The translations under genes and the position numbers were made by a program. Shown here piece after piece: positions 8,030 to 17,644 of a stretch of 64,000 bases of DNA. The notes beneath the pieces were generated by a model. It did no database searches, had not been told where the DNA came from, and saw nothing but the letters and a program-made list of their open reading frames with translations. The DNA is from Kordiimonas pumila (GTDB lineage Bacteria; Pseudomonadota; Alphaproteobacteria; Sphingomonadales; Kordiimonadaceae): positions 992,001-1,056,000 of the forward strand of contig NZ_CP061205.1 of assembly GCF_015240255.1 (NCBI RefSeq), read 5' to 3'. Position 1 is the first letter of the stretch. Every line of letters begins with the position of its first letter.

Positions 8030-10108
8030 ATGTTAAAGTCCCCTGCTGATACTAGTTTTCCCCTAGCAGCACAAAAGCCATATAGCGCGACACATCATGG
8101 CCACACCCGCACAGACCCGTATAACTGGTTACGCGACCAAGGCTACCCAAATGTTGAGAATGAAGAGATACTGTCATACTTGAAGGCAGAAAATTTTTAT
8201 TTCGATACCGTAATGAAGCCCTATGAAACCTTGAAAGAAAACCTGTTTCGGGAAATTAAGGGCCGTATAAAAGAAGACGAACAGGGTGTGCCGTGGCAGG
8301 ACGGCTTATATGATTATCGCTGGGCCTATAAGAAGGGTGCGCAGTATCGTACGTGGTATTATCGGCCTCGCAGTGCAGATCCCTTTACAAACGACGGTTG
8401 GCAGCTTTTATTTGATGAGGTGCAGGAAGCGGAAGGGCACGAGTTCTTTAAACTTGGCGTGCTCGCCGTTAGCCCGAACGGCAAATATCTTGCCTTCAGT
8501 GTTGATACCAATGGTTCAGAGCGTTTCACTGTCTTCATTCGAGATTTGCAAACGGGCGAATTGATGCCCGGCAGTATTGAAGAAACATCTGGTGAAGTTG
8601 TTTGGAACAATAAAAGTACTGCGTTGGCGACAGTTAAGGTTTCAAAAGAATGGCGGCCTTATAAGGTTATACGCAAACGCCTAAAAGGTAGTTCGGAACA
8701 ACTTTTATTTGAAGAAAAAGACACAAGCTTTTTTGTGCATATTCATGCGACAACATCTCATAAGTACATGATTATACGGTCGGCAGACCATGTAACGGCA
8801 GAATCCCATATTATCCCGCTTGAGCGCCTTCGTGATATGCCGGTATGTTTATTCAAACGTAAAACGGGGCATGATTATTACGTAGATCATGGCGGTGGTA
8901 ATATTTATATCCGCTCGAATAAAGACCAGAAAAATTTCTGTATATACTGGGTCATGGAAGAGGAGCCTAATTCGCCTTGGCGCATGTTGCTTGAAGGCAG
9001 CGACACCAGATACATTCACGGCATGCAGGCGTTTGCCTCTTTTGTTGTGCTGGAAGACCGGATTGACGGGCAAGACCAGATTTCTATTCTCAAAGGTAAA
9101 AAATGTGCCCAGATCAAAATGCCGGAAGATGTTTTTGAAGTTGGCATAGGCCATAATGCAGAAGCGGATCAGCCTTTTGTTCGGCTCGTTTACAGTAGCC
9201 TTATAACGCCGCCAACTGTGTTTGATTATATGCTGGAAACCGAGGAGCTGGTCGTTCGTAAAGAACAGGAAATTCCGTCTGGTTACGATAAGGATAATTA
9301 TCGCTCTGAGCGCTTGATGATCGAAGCCCGCGATGGTGCCCGTATTCCTGTTAGCATAGTGTATCATAAAGAGTGGCAAAAAGATAAAGGCAACCCATTG
9401 CATCTATATGGTTATGGTGCCTACGGCCTTGGTATGAGCCCGTCTTTTTCTGCCGCTCGGTTATCACTTCTTGATCGTGGTTTTGCTTATGCTATCGCCC
9501 ACATCAGGGGCGGAGATGAAATGGGTTATGGTTGGTATGAAGCAGGCAAACTTAAGAAACGCACAAACACTTTTAATGATTTTGTAGATTGTGCCCGTGC
9601 GCTTACTCGTAAGGGGTATACAGAAAAAGGCGGCATCACCATTTCGGGTGGTAGTGCAGGCGGCGAACTGATGGGTGCAGTTTTAAATCAGGCGCCAGAC
9701 CTTTTTGCCGGTGCTGTTTTGCACGTGCCGTTTGTCGATGTGCTTAACACCATGCTGGATGACAGCCTGCCACTCACACCGATTGAATGGCCCGAGTGGG
9801 GTAACCCGCTTAAAAGTCGTAACGATTACGAAACGATTTTAGCCTACTGCCCATATAGTAATATAGAAGCAAAAGACTATCCGCCCATGATGGTAACTGG
9901 CGGGTTGAATGACCCCCGTGTTACTTACTGGGAGCCTGCAAAATGGACTGCAAAACTGCGGGCGACAAAAACAGATGATAACCTGCTTTTAATGAAGATA
10001 AATATGGGTGCGGGCCACGGCGGTAAATCGGGCCGATTCGAACGTTTTTATGAAATTGCAGAAGAATACTGCTTTTTGTTAATGTGTTTTGGCCGTACAG
10101 AAAAATAA
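8030..10108 (+). CDS. S9A prolyl oligopeptidase / oligopeptidase B-like
   Basis: A 692-residue cytoplasmic serine peptidase without a signal peptide. Residues about 1-410 form the beta-propeller lid (DPYNWLRDQ at the N-terminus is typical). The alpha/beta hydrolase domain holds the triad: Ser in ISGGSAGGELMG near residue 542, Asp in GGLNDPRV near 625 and His in GAGHGGKSG near 660. RGGDEMGYGWYEAG is a hallmark of the protease II branch. It cleaves short peptides after basic residues or proline. GGAAG-like site precedes the ATG. Confidence 0.93.
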   Translation: MLKSPADTSFPLAAQKPYSATHHGHTRTDPYNWLRDQGYPNVENEEILSYLKAENFYFDTVMKPYETLKENLFREIKGRIKEDEQGVPWQDGLYDYRWAYKKGAQYRTWYYRPRSADPFTNDGWQLLFDEVQEAEGHEFFKLGVLAVSPNGKYLAFSVDTNGSERFTVFIRDLQTGELMPGSIEETSGEVVWNNKSTALATVKVSKEWRPYKVIRKRLKGSSEQLLFEEKDTSFFVHIHATTSHKYMIIRSADHVTAESHIIPLERLRDMPVCLFKRKTGHDYYVDHGGGNIYIRSNKDQKNFCIYWVMEEEPNSPWRMLLEGSDTRYIHGMQAFASFVVLEDRIDGQDQISILKGKKCAQIKMPEDVFEVGIGHNAEADQPFVRLVYSSLITPPTVFDYMLETEELVVRKEQEIPSGYDKDNYRSERLMIEARDGARIPVSIVYHKEWQKDKGNPLHLYGYGAYGLGMSPSFSAARLSLLDRGFAYAIAHIRGGDEMGYGWYEAGKLKKRTNTFNDFVDCARALTRKGYTEKGGITISGGSAGGELMGAVLNQAPDLFAGAVLHVPFVDVLNTMLDDSLPLTPIEWPEWGNPLKSRNDYETILAYCPYSNIEAKDYPPMMVTGGLNDPRVTYWEPAKWTAKLRATKTDDNLLLMKINMGAGHGGKSGRFERFYEIAEEYCFLLMCFGRTEK

Positions 10109-10124
10109 CTTTAGCAGGCGCAGG

Positions 10125-10562
10125 TTACTCTGCGCTTGCGCGTAAATGCTCTAGTGTTGGCACCATGCCGCCTAAATCATAGCCAGCATCAGCGGCTTTT
10201 GCGACAATATCGCTAATGTTTCTGTCTGAACTTTTTGCCTCTGATAGGCCCCACAGTGTGCACGAGCGTGTGCCAGAGCGGCAAAAGGCTAGGGTTTTGC
10301 CGCTATCAGCCAAAGCTGTGGACGTATTTATTATGGCGTCCATTGTAAGCTGACCTGAGATGATGGGTATATGTAGCCAGCGCAAGCCTTTTGCCTCCGC
10401 ATAAGCTTGCAAGGTATCATTCGTGGGCTGCCCCGCTTCTTCGCCGTTTGGCCGGTTATTGATAATAAGGGTGAAACCTTCCTCTGCCGCCCTGTCGATG
10501 TCACTTTGTGTAATTTGAGGTGCAACAAAAAGGGTTTCTGTCACGGCGCGAAAGTCAGTCAT
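10125..10562 (-). CDS. DUF442/TIGR01244 family Cys-phosphatase-like protein
   Basis: A 145-residue protein starting MTDFRAVT, with a GGAG site 7 bases before the ATG. It has a tyrosine-phosphatase-like loop, FCRSGTRSCTLW (Cys near residue 92, C-x5-R), and the NNRPNGEE motif seen in the N-terminal domain of beta-lactamase-hydrolase-like (Blh) proteins linked to sulfide metabolism. Here only the phosphatase-like domain is present. It is the last gene of a run of four tightly spaced minus-strand genes headed by pseI. Substrate unknown. Confidence 0.8.
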   Translation of the reverse strand: MTDFRAVTETLFVAPQITQSDIDRAAEEGFTLIINNRPNGEEAGQPTNDTLQAYAEAKGLRWLHIPIISGQLTMDAIINTSTALADSGKTLAFCRSGTRSCTLWGLSEAKSSDRNISDIVAKAADAGYDLGGMVPTLEHLRASAE

Positions 10563-10594
10563 TATGGTCTCCGGTTCTGTCAGTTTGGGCGGCG

Positions 10595-11221
10595 CTATAG
10601 TGGCGCATTTGAATAATAATGCCAAGCAAGAAGCGCCATTGCACTGCGATGCGGGCGCCATTTGTCTCCTATAATCTGGAGCTGTTTTTCTGTTGGTCGT
10701 TCGGTGTGGTTTATAATGCGGCCAATACCGGCCCTGACGGCCAGATCGCCAACTGGCCATATATCAGGCCGCCCCAGTGAAAACATCAGATACATGTGGG
10801 CGCTCCAGACTCCAAGGCCTTTGACCGAGGTGATCGCCGCAATCACATTCTCATCCGGCATTGCGGCAAGTGCTTCAAGATCAAGTGTGCCGCCTGTTAC
10901 GTGCTCACAAAGTGACCTGAAGTAAGCAATTTTCTGCCGTGACAGGCCTGCGACTCTTAAAGCTTCATCACTGATAACCGCATAAGCATCTGGGCTGGCA
11001 TTTTCACCCGCAAGCGTTTGTACCCGCCCCCAAATTGTGGCTGCAGCCTTTACGGAAAGTTGCTGCCCGACAATAACTTTTAAGAGGGTTGTAAAGCCTT
11101 GAGGATTAGTGCGCTCGCTTGGGTACCCAACTGTATCAAGGGCGGTGGCTACATGCGTATCAGTGCTTGCAATAGAAAGCAGGCTCTCTTTGATGGCAGC
11201 AGTATTTAAGATGAAATTCAC
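10595..11221 (-). CDS. DNA-3-methyladenine glycosylase II (HhH-GPD)
   Basis: A 208-residue glycosylase of the AlkA type without the extra N-terminal domain. The helix-hairpin-helix is SVKGLGVWSAHM near residue 134, followed by the catalytic Asp in WPVGDLAV near 157. LLKVIVGQQLSVKAA is the usual helix before it. It removes alkylated purines in base-excision repair. It lacks the four-Cys cluster of MutY/Nth. The GTG start overlaps the stop of the ATP-grasp gene (GTGA), so translation is probably coupled, an odd partnership for a repair enzyme. Confidence 0.9.
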   Translation of the reverse strand: MNFILNTAAIKESLLSIASTDTHVATALDTVGYPSERTNPQGFTTLLKVIVGQQLSVKAAATIWGRVQTLAGENASPDAYAVISDEALRVAGLSRQKIAYFRSLCEHVTGGTLDLEALAAMPDENVIAAITSVKGLGVWSAHMYLMFSLGRPDIWPVGDLAVRAGIGRIINHTERPTEKQLQIIGDKWRPHRSAMALLAWHYYSNAPL

Positions 11222-12189
11222 GTATTGATGCCTGCCGCGCTATTCCCGGTATTGGTATATATATCCATACTATAGCGGTTAGATTGTAAGCCTATTGTGA
11301 TGGGTCGTTTTCGTGCAGCCTCTTCTGTTTCACCGCGCACCATTTCAACAAGCCGAACAGGAGATGCAAGCCCTCCCGCAATGCTGAGGTTGGAACAGCC
11401 GCCAAAACGCGGGTTTATTTCAATGAGGTGAATATCGCCAGCAGCGCCAACAAAGGCTTGCGCTAGATTGTGGCCTTTTAGTCCAAGCTTCTGGCAAATT
11501 TCAAGTGTCATGGCTTCAAGGCGTGGCATATCAACAATTTCAGAGCGCCAGCTTTCGCCGTTAACCAGCCTTTGCCGGTGCCGCACAACTGCTTGCAGCG
11601 GCATGCCGTCAAGATCGAGCAATATGTCACAGCTATATTCATTATCCGTGCATAGGGGCTGGCAAATATAATGGCTACGATCCAGTCCTAAGTGGTTCCA
11701 TGCCACCATATTGGGGACTTCGTAAGCTTCCTTGCCGTTTGCTGTGTTAATAGCCCTTACAAAAAGGGGAAAGTTATTTTCCATTTGGGGGTCAACAACA
11801 GGCAGAACGGGGTATCCCTCTGCCACGCAAAAGCTATGGAAAAGCCTTTTATCAAGACAGGTGTGCAATGCTTCACTATCAGGCAGGGGTAGGGCAGTAC
11901 CAAGTGCAGCTAGGTCAGCTTTTATATCTACAAGGGCTTCCAATTCTGCATCACGGGTTGGAATGATCAACCGAATTTTATGGGTTTTGCATATTTCCAG
12001 AAGGCGCTTTTTATAGGCGGGGTTATCGTCGCGGGGCAGGGCTTCAAACATGTCGACAAAGTGCGCAGCGCAGCATTTGGGGTCCATGTCTGTGCCCACA
12101 ATAAGGCCGCCGTATGGGCGTACAGCATCTTTGAAAGCTTGCACAAGCTGTACTTTTGCGGAAATACTGGTGATCAGAATGTTCATCAT
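11218..12189 (-). CDS. ATP-grasp ligase coupled to pseI
   Basis: A 323-residue ATP-grasp protein. The N-terminus (MNILITSISAKVQLVQAF) is a CarB-like preATP-grasp Rossmann unit. The centre carries ATP-binding strands and HLIEINPRFGGCSN near residue 256 supplies the Mg-binding Glu and Asn. Such enzymes join a carboxylate to an amine or thiol via an acyl phosphate. Its start overlaps the pseI stop (ATGATGA) and its end overlaps the glycosylase start, so it belongs to that operon. A role in decorating a nonulosonic acid or its acceptor is possible but unproved. Confidence 0.8.
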   Translation of the reverse strand: MMNILITSISAKVQLVQAFKDAVRPYGGLIVGTDMDPKCCAAHFVDMFEALPRDDNPAYKKRLLEICKTHKIRLIIPTRDAELEALVDIKADLAALGTALPLPDSEALHTCLDKRLFHSFCVAEGYPVLPVVDPQMENNFPLFVRAINTANGKEAYEVPNMVAWNHLGLDRSHYICQPLCTDNEYSCDILLDLDGMPLQAVVRHRQRLVNGESWRSEIVDMPRLEAMTLEICQKLGLKGHNLAQAFVGAAGDIHLIEINPRFGGCSNLSIAGGLASPVRLVEMVRGETEEAARKRPITIGLQSNRYSMDIYTNTGNSAAGINT

Positions 12190-13262
12190 TCTTTTGTACC
12201 CACCCTCTCAGCTTCCTCTATGAGATTCCAGCTTAGCGGGGTGCCAGCCTTTACGGTCTCGCGGATTTTTTGCCCCATTACATCCTTTAGGTAACGCGTG
12301 TGCAGGCCGCCAGCGGGCCGAACAGAACGAACCGCTGTTGCATCCAGAACATCGCCTTTTTTCAGGTTTCGGGTAATATAAAGGGACCGCCTGAAACGCA
12401 GGCTATCGCTTTCTGAAGCTACTGGGCCAATCTGTACCTTTCCAAGCGCGCTGTGTGCTTCGCGGCAGGCACGCACCATATCTGCAAATTCATGTGGTTC
12501 GAGCGAAAAGGCACGATCTACAGCATCAGACTGCCGGCTTAGACACAGGTGCTTTTCAATGATAACGGCACCGAGCGCAGTGGCCGCAACCGGTACGGCA
12601 ATGCCCATGCTGTGGTCCGATATACCGATAGGCAGATTATATTTTGCTCTGAGGGCAGGCAGTGTTTGTAAATTTGCTTCGTGGTGGGGTGTTGGATACC
12701 CACTAATACAATGCAACAAGGCTATAGTATCGGCGCCCGCTTCCTTTAGCGTGGCTATGGCTTCATCCACTTCTGCTTCTGTCGCCATGCCGGTTGAGAG
12801 AATAAGCGGCATGTTTGTTGCGGCAACTTTTTGCAAAAGCGGAATATCAACCAGTTCACAGGACGCAATTTTATAAGCCGGACACGAGAGGCTTTGCAGT
12901 AGGTCAACCGCAGTCGCATCAAACGGGGCGCTGAAAGCGGGTATCCCGATTTCGGCGGCTTTTGCAAATAGTGCCTGATGCCACGCAAAAGGGGTTTGTG
13001 CTTTTTTATAGAGGTTATAAAGCCGTTCGCCCTTCCAAAGGTTTTCATGCACGATAAAAGCTTCTGCGTCACTATCGAGCGTTATGGTATGGGCTTCATA
13101 GGTTTGAAATTTCACTGCATCTGCGCCGGCACTATGTGCCGCTTTGATCAGTTCAAACGCGGTTTCGAGGCTTCCCATATGATTGCCAGAAATTTCGGCA
13201 ATGATATAAGGCGGCTCAATAGCGTTTATAGTCCGGTTTGAAATGCTATAGCTTTCTGGCAT
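12186..13262 (-). CDS. pseI: Pseudaminic acid synthase
   Basis: A 358-residue NeuB-family synthase. IIAEISGNHMG near residue 20 and the YEAHTITLDSD and LWKGERLYNLY segments resemble PseI more than NeuB or LegI. The TIM barrel has KFQTYE, STGMAT, HCISGYPTP and GISDHSMG with the metal-binding His residues. A SAF/antifreeze-like domain closes the protein (about 295-350). It condenses a 2,4-diacetamido-trideoxy-altrose with phosphoenolpyruvate to make pseudaminic acid, used on flagellin or capsule. The other pse genes are not here except a PseG-like gene at 23.9 kb. Confidence 0.87.
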   Translation of the reverse strand: MPESYSISNRTINAIEPPYIIAEISGNHMGSLETAFELIKAAHSAGADAVKFQTYEAHTITLDSDAEAFIVHENLWKGERLYNLYKKAQTPFAWHQALFAKAAEIGIPAFSAPFDATAVDLLQSLSCPAYKIASCELVDIPLLQKVAATNMPLILSTGMATEAEVDEAIATLKEAGADTIALLHCISGYPTPHHEANLQTLPALRAKYNLPIGISDHSMGIAVPVAATALGAVIIEKHLCLSRQSDAVDRAFSLEPHEFADMVRACREAHSALGKVQIGPVASESDSLRFRRSLYITRNLKKGDVLDATAVRSVRPAGGLHTRYLKDVMGQKIRETVKAGTPLSWNLIEEAERVGTKE

Positions 13263-13366
13263 CGCGCATCTGTTTGATAATGGAACCTAGCCCTTAAAGT
13301 GTCAGACTTATCAGTTAGTTGCAAAGTGATTTTAATAAGACAGCCGTAAACGGCTTATTTTGCCAG

Positions 13367-15073
13367 TTAAAAATTACCAGCTACACCCCATGCTACCAGA
13401 ATAATAAAAAGCCCAAGAGCAGCAACACTCACAAGGCAAAGGTGTAGGGGCACAAGCAGTATTGAGAAAGGCCCTGTTGGCATTTTTTGTTTTCTGGCAA
13501 ACGACAGTGTGAAAAGGGGTAAGCTGAGGGTTAGGGCAATCCCCGCGTTTAAGAGAATACGCCACAAGGTTACAAGGGCGGGCATATCCCATAAAAATAC
13601 AACCTTGGGCCATAAATAATATTCGGCAGCTACCCCAAAAGTGATCAACAGTGTACCCAGTAGCCCGGTCAAGCCCATGCGGCGCCAGGCAGTATGGCGC
13701 TTTCTGAAAATATAAATACCTGAGGATAGAAGCAGCAGGAAGAATGGGACTACAAGGTCCAACACCAGCCTTTTGTCGCCAATGAGGCCGACAAAGCGGT
13801 ATAAGTGATCGTCCAGCATCATATAGCCACCTTGCTTGTAGGGACTGAAGCTAATGGTGTTGCCTTTGGCATCTACATAATAAAGCGGTGCGACTTTGCG
13901 AAAAACCCGCGGCGCAGGCACTTCTTCGGTGTTTTCTTTTGAAACTATTAGGGTCGTGCCATCTTTGCTATCTGCTAGCCTTATCGTGCCGTAGCGTATT
14001 TGATGCAGTCTCGTTTGTAACCACTCCGCTGGCGCTTCGGTAATGGTGTAAAGGCCATTGATCCGGGTTTTGCTTGTAAGTGCATTGGTGTCGGATGCCT
14101 CACTGGTGGGATTTGGTGCAAGCTTGCTATTGGCAAACTGAATAACATCTGCGCGAAAGCCTTCTGGATCAGTCCCAAAATAAGCAAAGCCGATATTTTC
14201 GGCTGGAAACACCATTATAGAGGTGTTGCCGTAAGGGGTGCGAAAAAGCTCAAACCAGTGTTGATGGCTGGTGGTGTGCAAACCAAGGCCAAGGGTACGG
14301 GATGGCCCCATAGGGTGCATGCGCCAGCTTAAAGTACCGGTTAGTTGTTGGTATAGTGTCGAGTCTAGAAAAGGTGCAGTGTTATATGGTGATCTATTAG
14401 TTGCTATTATGCGCGTAAGGCTTGCGAGCAATTGCTCCGTGCCTTTAAGGCCGCGCAAAAACAAAAGCGGGTTTTTAGCGTCAATTACTTTTAAAGATGT
14501 GATGGGCAGCCCTAGGGGTAACAAAAGTGTATCATCAATAATCTTTAGAATTGGTTTACCGGTTTTTTGCTCCAGCAAGCGAATAAGAATAGCCCAGCCC
14601 ACAGGATCATGGTGGGCCATCTTTCCGGCCGAGCGTACCTCGCTTGCATAAGATTTTAGGTTGGCTGCTGAATATATTACAGGAGGCACCGCAAAGCCTG
14701 CTGTCTCTGTCAGGAGGTGTCTCGGTGTTATGGCTACCTTGAAAGGCTGATCGTCAAGAAGTGTATTTGGCGTTTTTGCAACGGCTTCATCAAGGGTTAG
14801 GATACCATCTCCTGCAAGCCGCAGTGTAACAAGGGTTAAAAGCAGTTTTCCTACGCCGCCCATGGCATGATAGGTGTTATCCTTTATGCCCACTGTTTCT
14901 TGATCTGTTATATAAAAACCCTCATGGGATACAATTTTTTGCCTAAGGTCTGAGGGTAGCGTGAGGGCAAAATCCTCTGCAAACACTACTTCTGTGTGAA
15001 GCAGTATGAACGAGCTCCAGAGAGCGATGATTTTATATAAAAGCGCTTTTTGCATTATGGGGCAGTTAAACAC
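13367..15073 (-). CDS. Class C beta-lactamase-like protein, apparently catalytically dead
   Basis: A 568-residue membrane-attached protein: signal peptide or anchor at the N-terminus (a start at 15055, MQKALLYK, is equally possible), a serine-beta-lactamase-like fold to about residue 330, a small beta domain, then about four C-terminal transmembrane helices. The layout is that of the large periplasmic penicillin-binding-like esterases. However, the S-x-x-K motif reads GGVGK, the Y-x-N region reads HHDPVGWAIL, and no clear H-x-G box is found. It is therefore probably a pseudo-enzyme that binds rather than cleaves. Partner unknown. Confidence 0.75.
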   Translation of the reverse strand: MFNCPIMQKALLYKIIALWSSFILLHTEVVFAEDFALTLPSDLRQKIVSHEGFYITDQETVGIKDNTYHAMGGVGKLLLTLVTLRLAGDGILTLDEAVAKTPNTLLDDQPFKVAITPRHLLTETAGFAVPPVIYSAANLKSYASEVRSAGKMAHHDPVGWAILIRLLEQKTGKPILKIIDDTLLLPLGLPITSLKVIDAKNPLLFLRGLKGTEQLLASLTRIIATNRSPYNTAPFLDSTLYQQLTGTLSWRMHPMGPSRTLGLGLHTTSHQHWFELFRTPYGNTSIMVFPAENIGFAYFGTDPEGFRADVIQFANSKLAPNPTSEASDTNALTSKTRINGLYTITEAPAEWLQTRLHQIRYGTIRLADSKDGTTLIVSKENTEEVPAPRVFRKVAPLYYVDAKGNTISFSPYKQGGYMMLDDHLYRFVGLIGDKRLVLDLVVPFFLLLLSSGIYIFRKRHTAWRRMGLTGLLGTLLITFGVAAEYYLWPKVVFLWDMPALVTLWRILLNAGIALTLSLPLFTLSFARKQKMPTGPFSILLVPLHLCLVSVAALGLFIILVAWGVAGNF

Positions 15074-15113
15074 TAAAGCGCGTTACCCCGCAATCAAATG
15101 CAGCACTTCAATG

Positions 15114-15962
15114 TTAGAAATTATAGGCAATGCCAGCGCCTGCTACCATCTGTGCCTTTGAACCACGATCATTTGTAACGAGGGGGCTGTCCGCAGGGCT
15201 TCCTAGAATGCGGCCATAGGATAGCAGGCTGAGAACGCGAACTTTCTCAGAAAGGGTTAAAGAGCCAACAATGCTGGCGCTGACTTCAGAAAAACCTGAG
15301 TCTGCGTTGAAGGCTGCTAGGCCATATTCTGAGCTTGCTGATTGTTGCGGGGTAATACCAAATATGGTTTGCGCACTTTTGTCAGAAATCCATTTTGCTC
15401 TGCCGACCAGCATGGCAACAAAATTATCTTTCCTAAAAACACCGTGTCCGGCTGTAAGGCGTACACTGCTACCAATACCAGCACCAAGGCCGTGGCGGTA
15501 CTCAGCAGAAAGTAAAGCTGACTTTGTTTTCCAGTGCGCAAAGACACCAACCTCAAATGTATCGCTAATATCGCCAATACCTGCAAGGACCGGGTTGTTT
15601 GATTCGTCGCGGCCAAAACTGAGAGCAAGAAGGGGACCAGCTTCGAAGTTGCCATTTTCATAAGCTTTAAATGTCAAAAGGCTACCATTCAGGCGCCATG
15701 CATCCTTGTAGCGAATATCAATGAGAGGAACTATCCGGAAGCGGTAATTGTCTGAGCCTGTGTAATCAGGTGTAAAGCCGAAACCAACACCAAGGCGCGC
15801 ATTTATTTCATCTGGGGCTACATCGTCTGGCCAAATTAGGTCAAGACCGCTTTGAACAGCCTCTACTGCATTATTGAAAGCGTCTGTTACAAAGGTTTGG
15901 GCTGATGCTGGGGAAGCAAATGCCACTACCGAAAAAATGGAAAGGGAAATATATTTTATCAC
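15114..15962 (-). CDS. MipA/OmpV family outer membrane protein
   Basis: A 282-residue protein with a cleavable signal peptide ending near AFASPASA-Q, then alternating amphipathic beta-strands and a terminal aromatic residue (AGAGIAYNF), as expected for an outer-membrane barrel. RLGVGFGFTPDYTGSDNYRFRIVPLIDIRY is the family hallmark region. E. coli MipA is a scaffold for murein synthase and lytic transglycosylase; whether that holds here is unknown. The start is a GTG at 15962. It lies just upstream of the beta-lactamase-like gene on the same strand, which would suit a cell-wall role for both. Confidence 0.88.
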   Translation of the reverse strand: MIKYISLSIFSVVAFASPASAQTFVTDAFNNAVEAVQSGLDLIWPDDVAPDEINARLGVGFGFTPDYTGSDNYRFRIVPLIDIRYKDAWRLNGSLLTFKAYENGNFEAGPLLALSFGRDESNNPVLAGIGDISDTFEVGVFAHWKTKSALLSAEYRHGLGAGIGSSVRLTAGHGVFRKDNFVAMLVGRAKWISDKSAQTIFGITPQQSASSEYGLAAFNADSGFSEVSASIVGSLTLSEKVRVLSLLSYGRILGSPADSPLVTNDRGSKAQMVAGAGIAYNF

Positions 15963-16111
15963 GTTTCTGCCCTGTATGCCTGATGTATCTATAGCTGTAT
16001 AATACTATAGTTAGTGTCGGAATAATGGCAAAATGGTGCCTTTGATTTTATGAAAATACTATCCCTTTTTGAGGGTATTGTATAAATTTTCCATCAGTGT
16101 GGCATATTTTC

Positions 16112-17482
16112 CTAAAAGGAACGGCGCATCAAAATCCAGAAGCGGGCTATTTGCAGCGCAAACGCAACAATAACACCAATCAGCATACCCATGATAAGGC
16201 CTTTAAGCCCCATATCTGCTTTAAAAGCCAGTAAGTAGCTGAAGGGAAGCATAACAAGGATGAAAGAAAAGCTTTGTAAATATGTCGGCCACCAGGTTTC
16301 TTTAAGTCCGCGCAGGACAAGCGACGCTACCATCTGAGAGGCATCAAACACCATTCCAACGGCATAGATCAAAGCAATAGGCAGTAGAATTTCGATGATC
16401 CGGCTGTCTTTTGTGAAAATCGCTAATATTTCAGCATTTTGAAAATAGATAACGAGACCCAATATCCCAGCGAATACAAGATTTAGAAATATGCCTACAC
16501 AGCCTGCTAACAGGATGTCTGCTTTGTCGCGGCGTGAGAAGGCAATACCCACCCGCACAGTTGTCGCAAAACCGATACCAATGGATATCATTAGTGGCAG
16601 GCCTAGCATCTGCGATGCCACACCGTGGGCAGCAAGGGGAACTGTACCAAGCCAGCCCGCAAAAACAGCCAGAGCTGCAAAAGCAATAACCTCAGCAGCG
16701 AGTGATACGCCAGAAGCATAGCCAATTTGACGCTGGTCAGACCATTCGTTCCATGCTTGGCCGTGAGGGCTTCGGACTGCAAATTTTCGCAGGCTTGGTG
16801 CGTTCCAAACATAAATGAGGGCGGTAATCGCCATAACCCAGCGTACAGCTGTGGATGCCCACGCAGAACCCTCTGCGCCCATTTCCGGCATACCAAAATG
16901 CCCAAAAATAAGCATATAGTTCAGGGCTACATTTATGATATTTGCAAACAGCATTAAGTAAAAGCCTACTTCGGCGCGTTTTACGCCTTCCATAAACATA
17001 GTGCAGGTAATGAAGAGCATATGGCCCGGCATGCCAAGGGCCAGTATTTGCACCAAGTGGCCGCTGGTGGCCGCATTTTCAGGAGTTTGGCCCAGAAGAG
17101 TAAGCCAGTATTCTGCAGGCCATGCAACGCCAATAAGAATAAGACCTATAAGCGCTGAAAAAGGTACACTGCGTCGCCATACTTTGCCGGCTCCGATAAA
17201 GTCGTCTGTCCCATAAGCATTTGAGGTATAGACAATAATGCCAGACACAAGCCCAATCCCAACAACAAGCGAAAACATAATAACAGACTGGTTGGCAAGG
17301 TTTAGCCATGCCAAATGCTGGGTCGCATAATGCCCGACCATTGCGGTATCAACCATGCCGAGGCCCAAAATGCCAATACGCATAAGAACTGTGGGTGTCG
17401 CAAGGCGGAACAGCTCACTGAAATGGCGCTGCAGGCGTTCTTTAAGCCAAGCCCTGTCATGGTATATTTGCTGTGCTGTCAT
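16112..17482 (-). CDS. MATE family efflux transporter
   Basis: A 456-residue inner-membrane protein with twelve predicted helices in two six-helix halves. LGMVDTAMVGHY in the first helix pair and SVSLAAEVIAFAALAVFAGWLG-type helices in the second half are typical of NorM/DinF-like Na+ or H+ coupled drug exporters. Residues 1-24 are cytoplasmic and basic. Substrate cannot be told from sequence. It starts with an ATG and is divergent from the OPT transporter gene. Confidence 0.9.
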   Translation of the reverse strand: MTAQQIYHDRAWLKERLQRHFSELFRLATPTVLMRIGILGLGMVDTAMVGHYATQHLAWLNLANQSVIMFSLVVGIGLVSGIIVYTSNAYGTDDFIGAGKVWRRSVPFSALIGLILIGVAWPAEYWLTLLGQTPENAATSGHLVQILALGMPGHMLFITCTMFMEGVKRAEVGFYLMLFANIINVALNYMLIFGHFGMPEMGAEGSAWASTAVRWVMAITALIYVWNAPSLRKFAVRSPHGQAWNEWSDQRQIGYASGVSLAAEVIAFAALAVFAGWLGTVPLAAHGVASQMLGLPLMISIGIGFATTVRVGIAFSRRDKADILLAGCVGIFLNLVFAGILGLVIYFQNAEILAIFTKDSRIIEILLPIALIYAVGMVFDASQMVASLVLRGLKETWWPTYLQSFSFILVMLPFSYLLAFKADMGLKGLIMGMLIGVIVAFALQIARFWILMRRSF

Positions 17483-17644
17483 TGTCTAAGCCTTTATTCC
17501 TGACTGAAAGTTCAGTTTTTTGGTTCCTGCACTTGTATCAGGTATTTATTGGTGGAATAGTGCTAATCTTATTTGCTTGACCTTGCAATCAAACTGTCGA
17601 GGGTAGACGATAAAATATGGCATGTTATTTCGGGGGGAACACGG

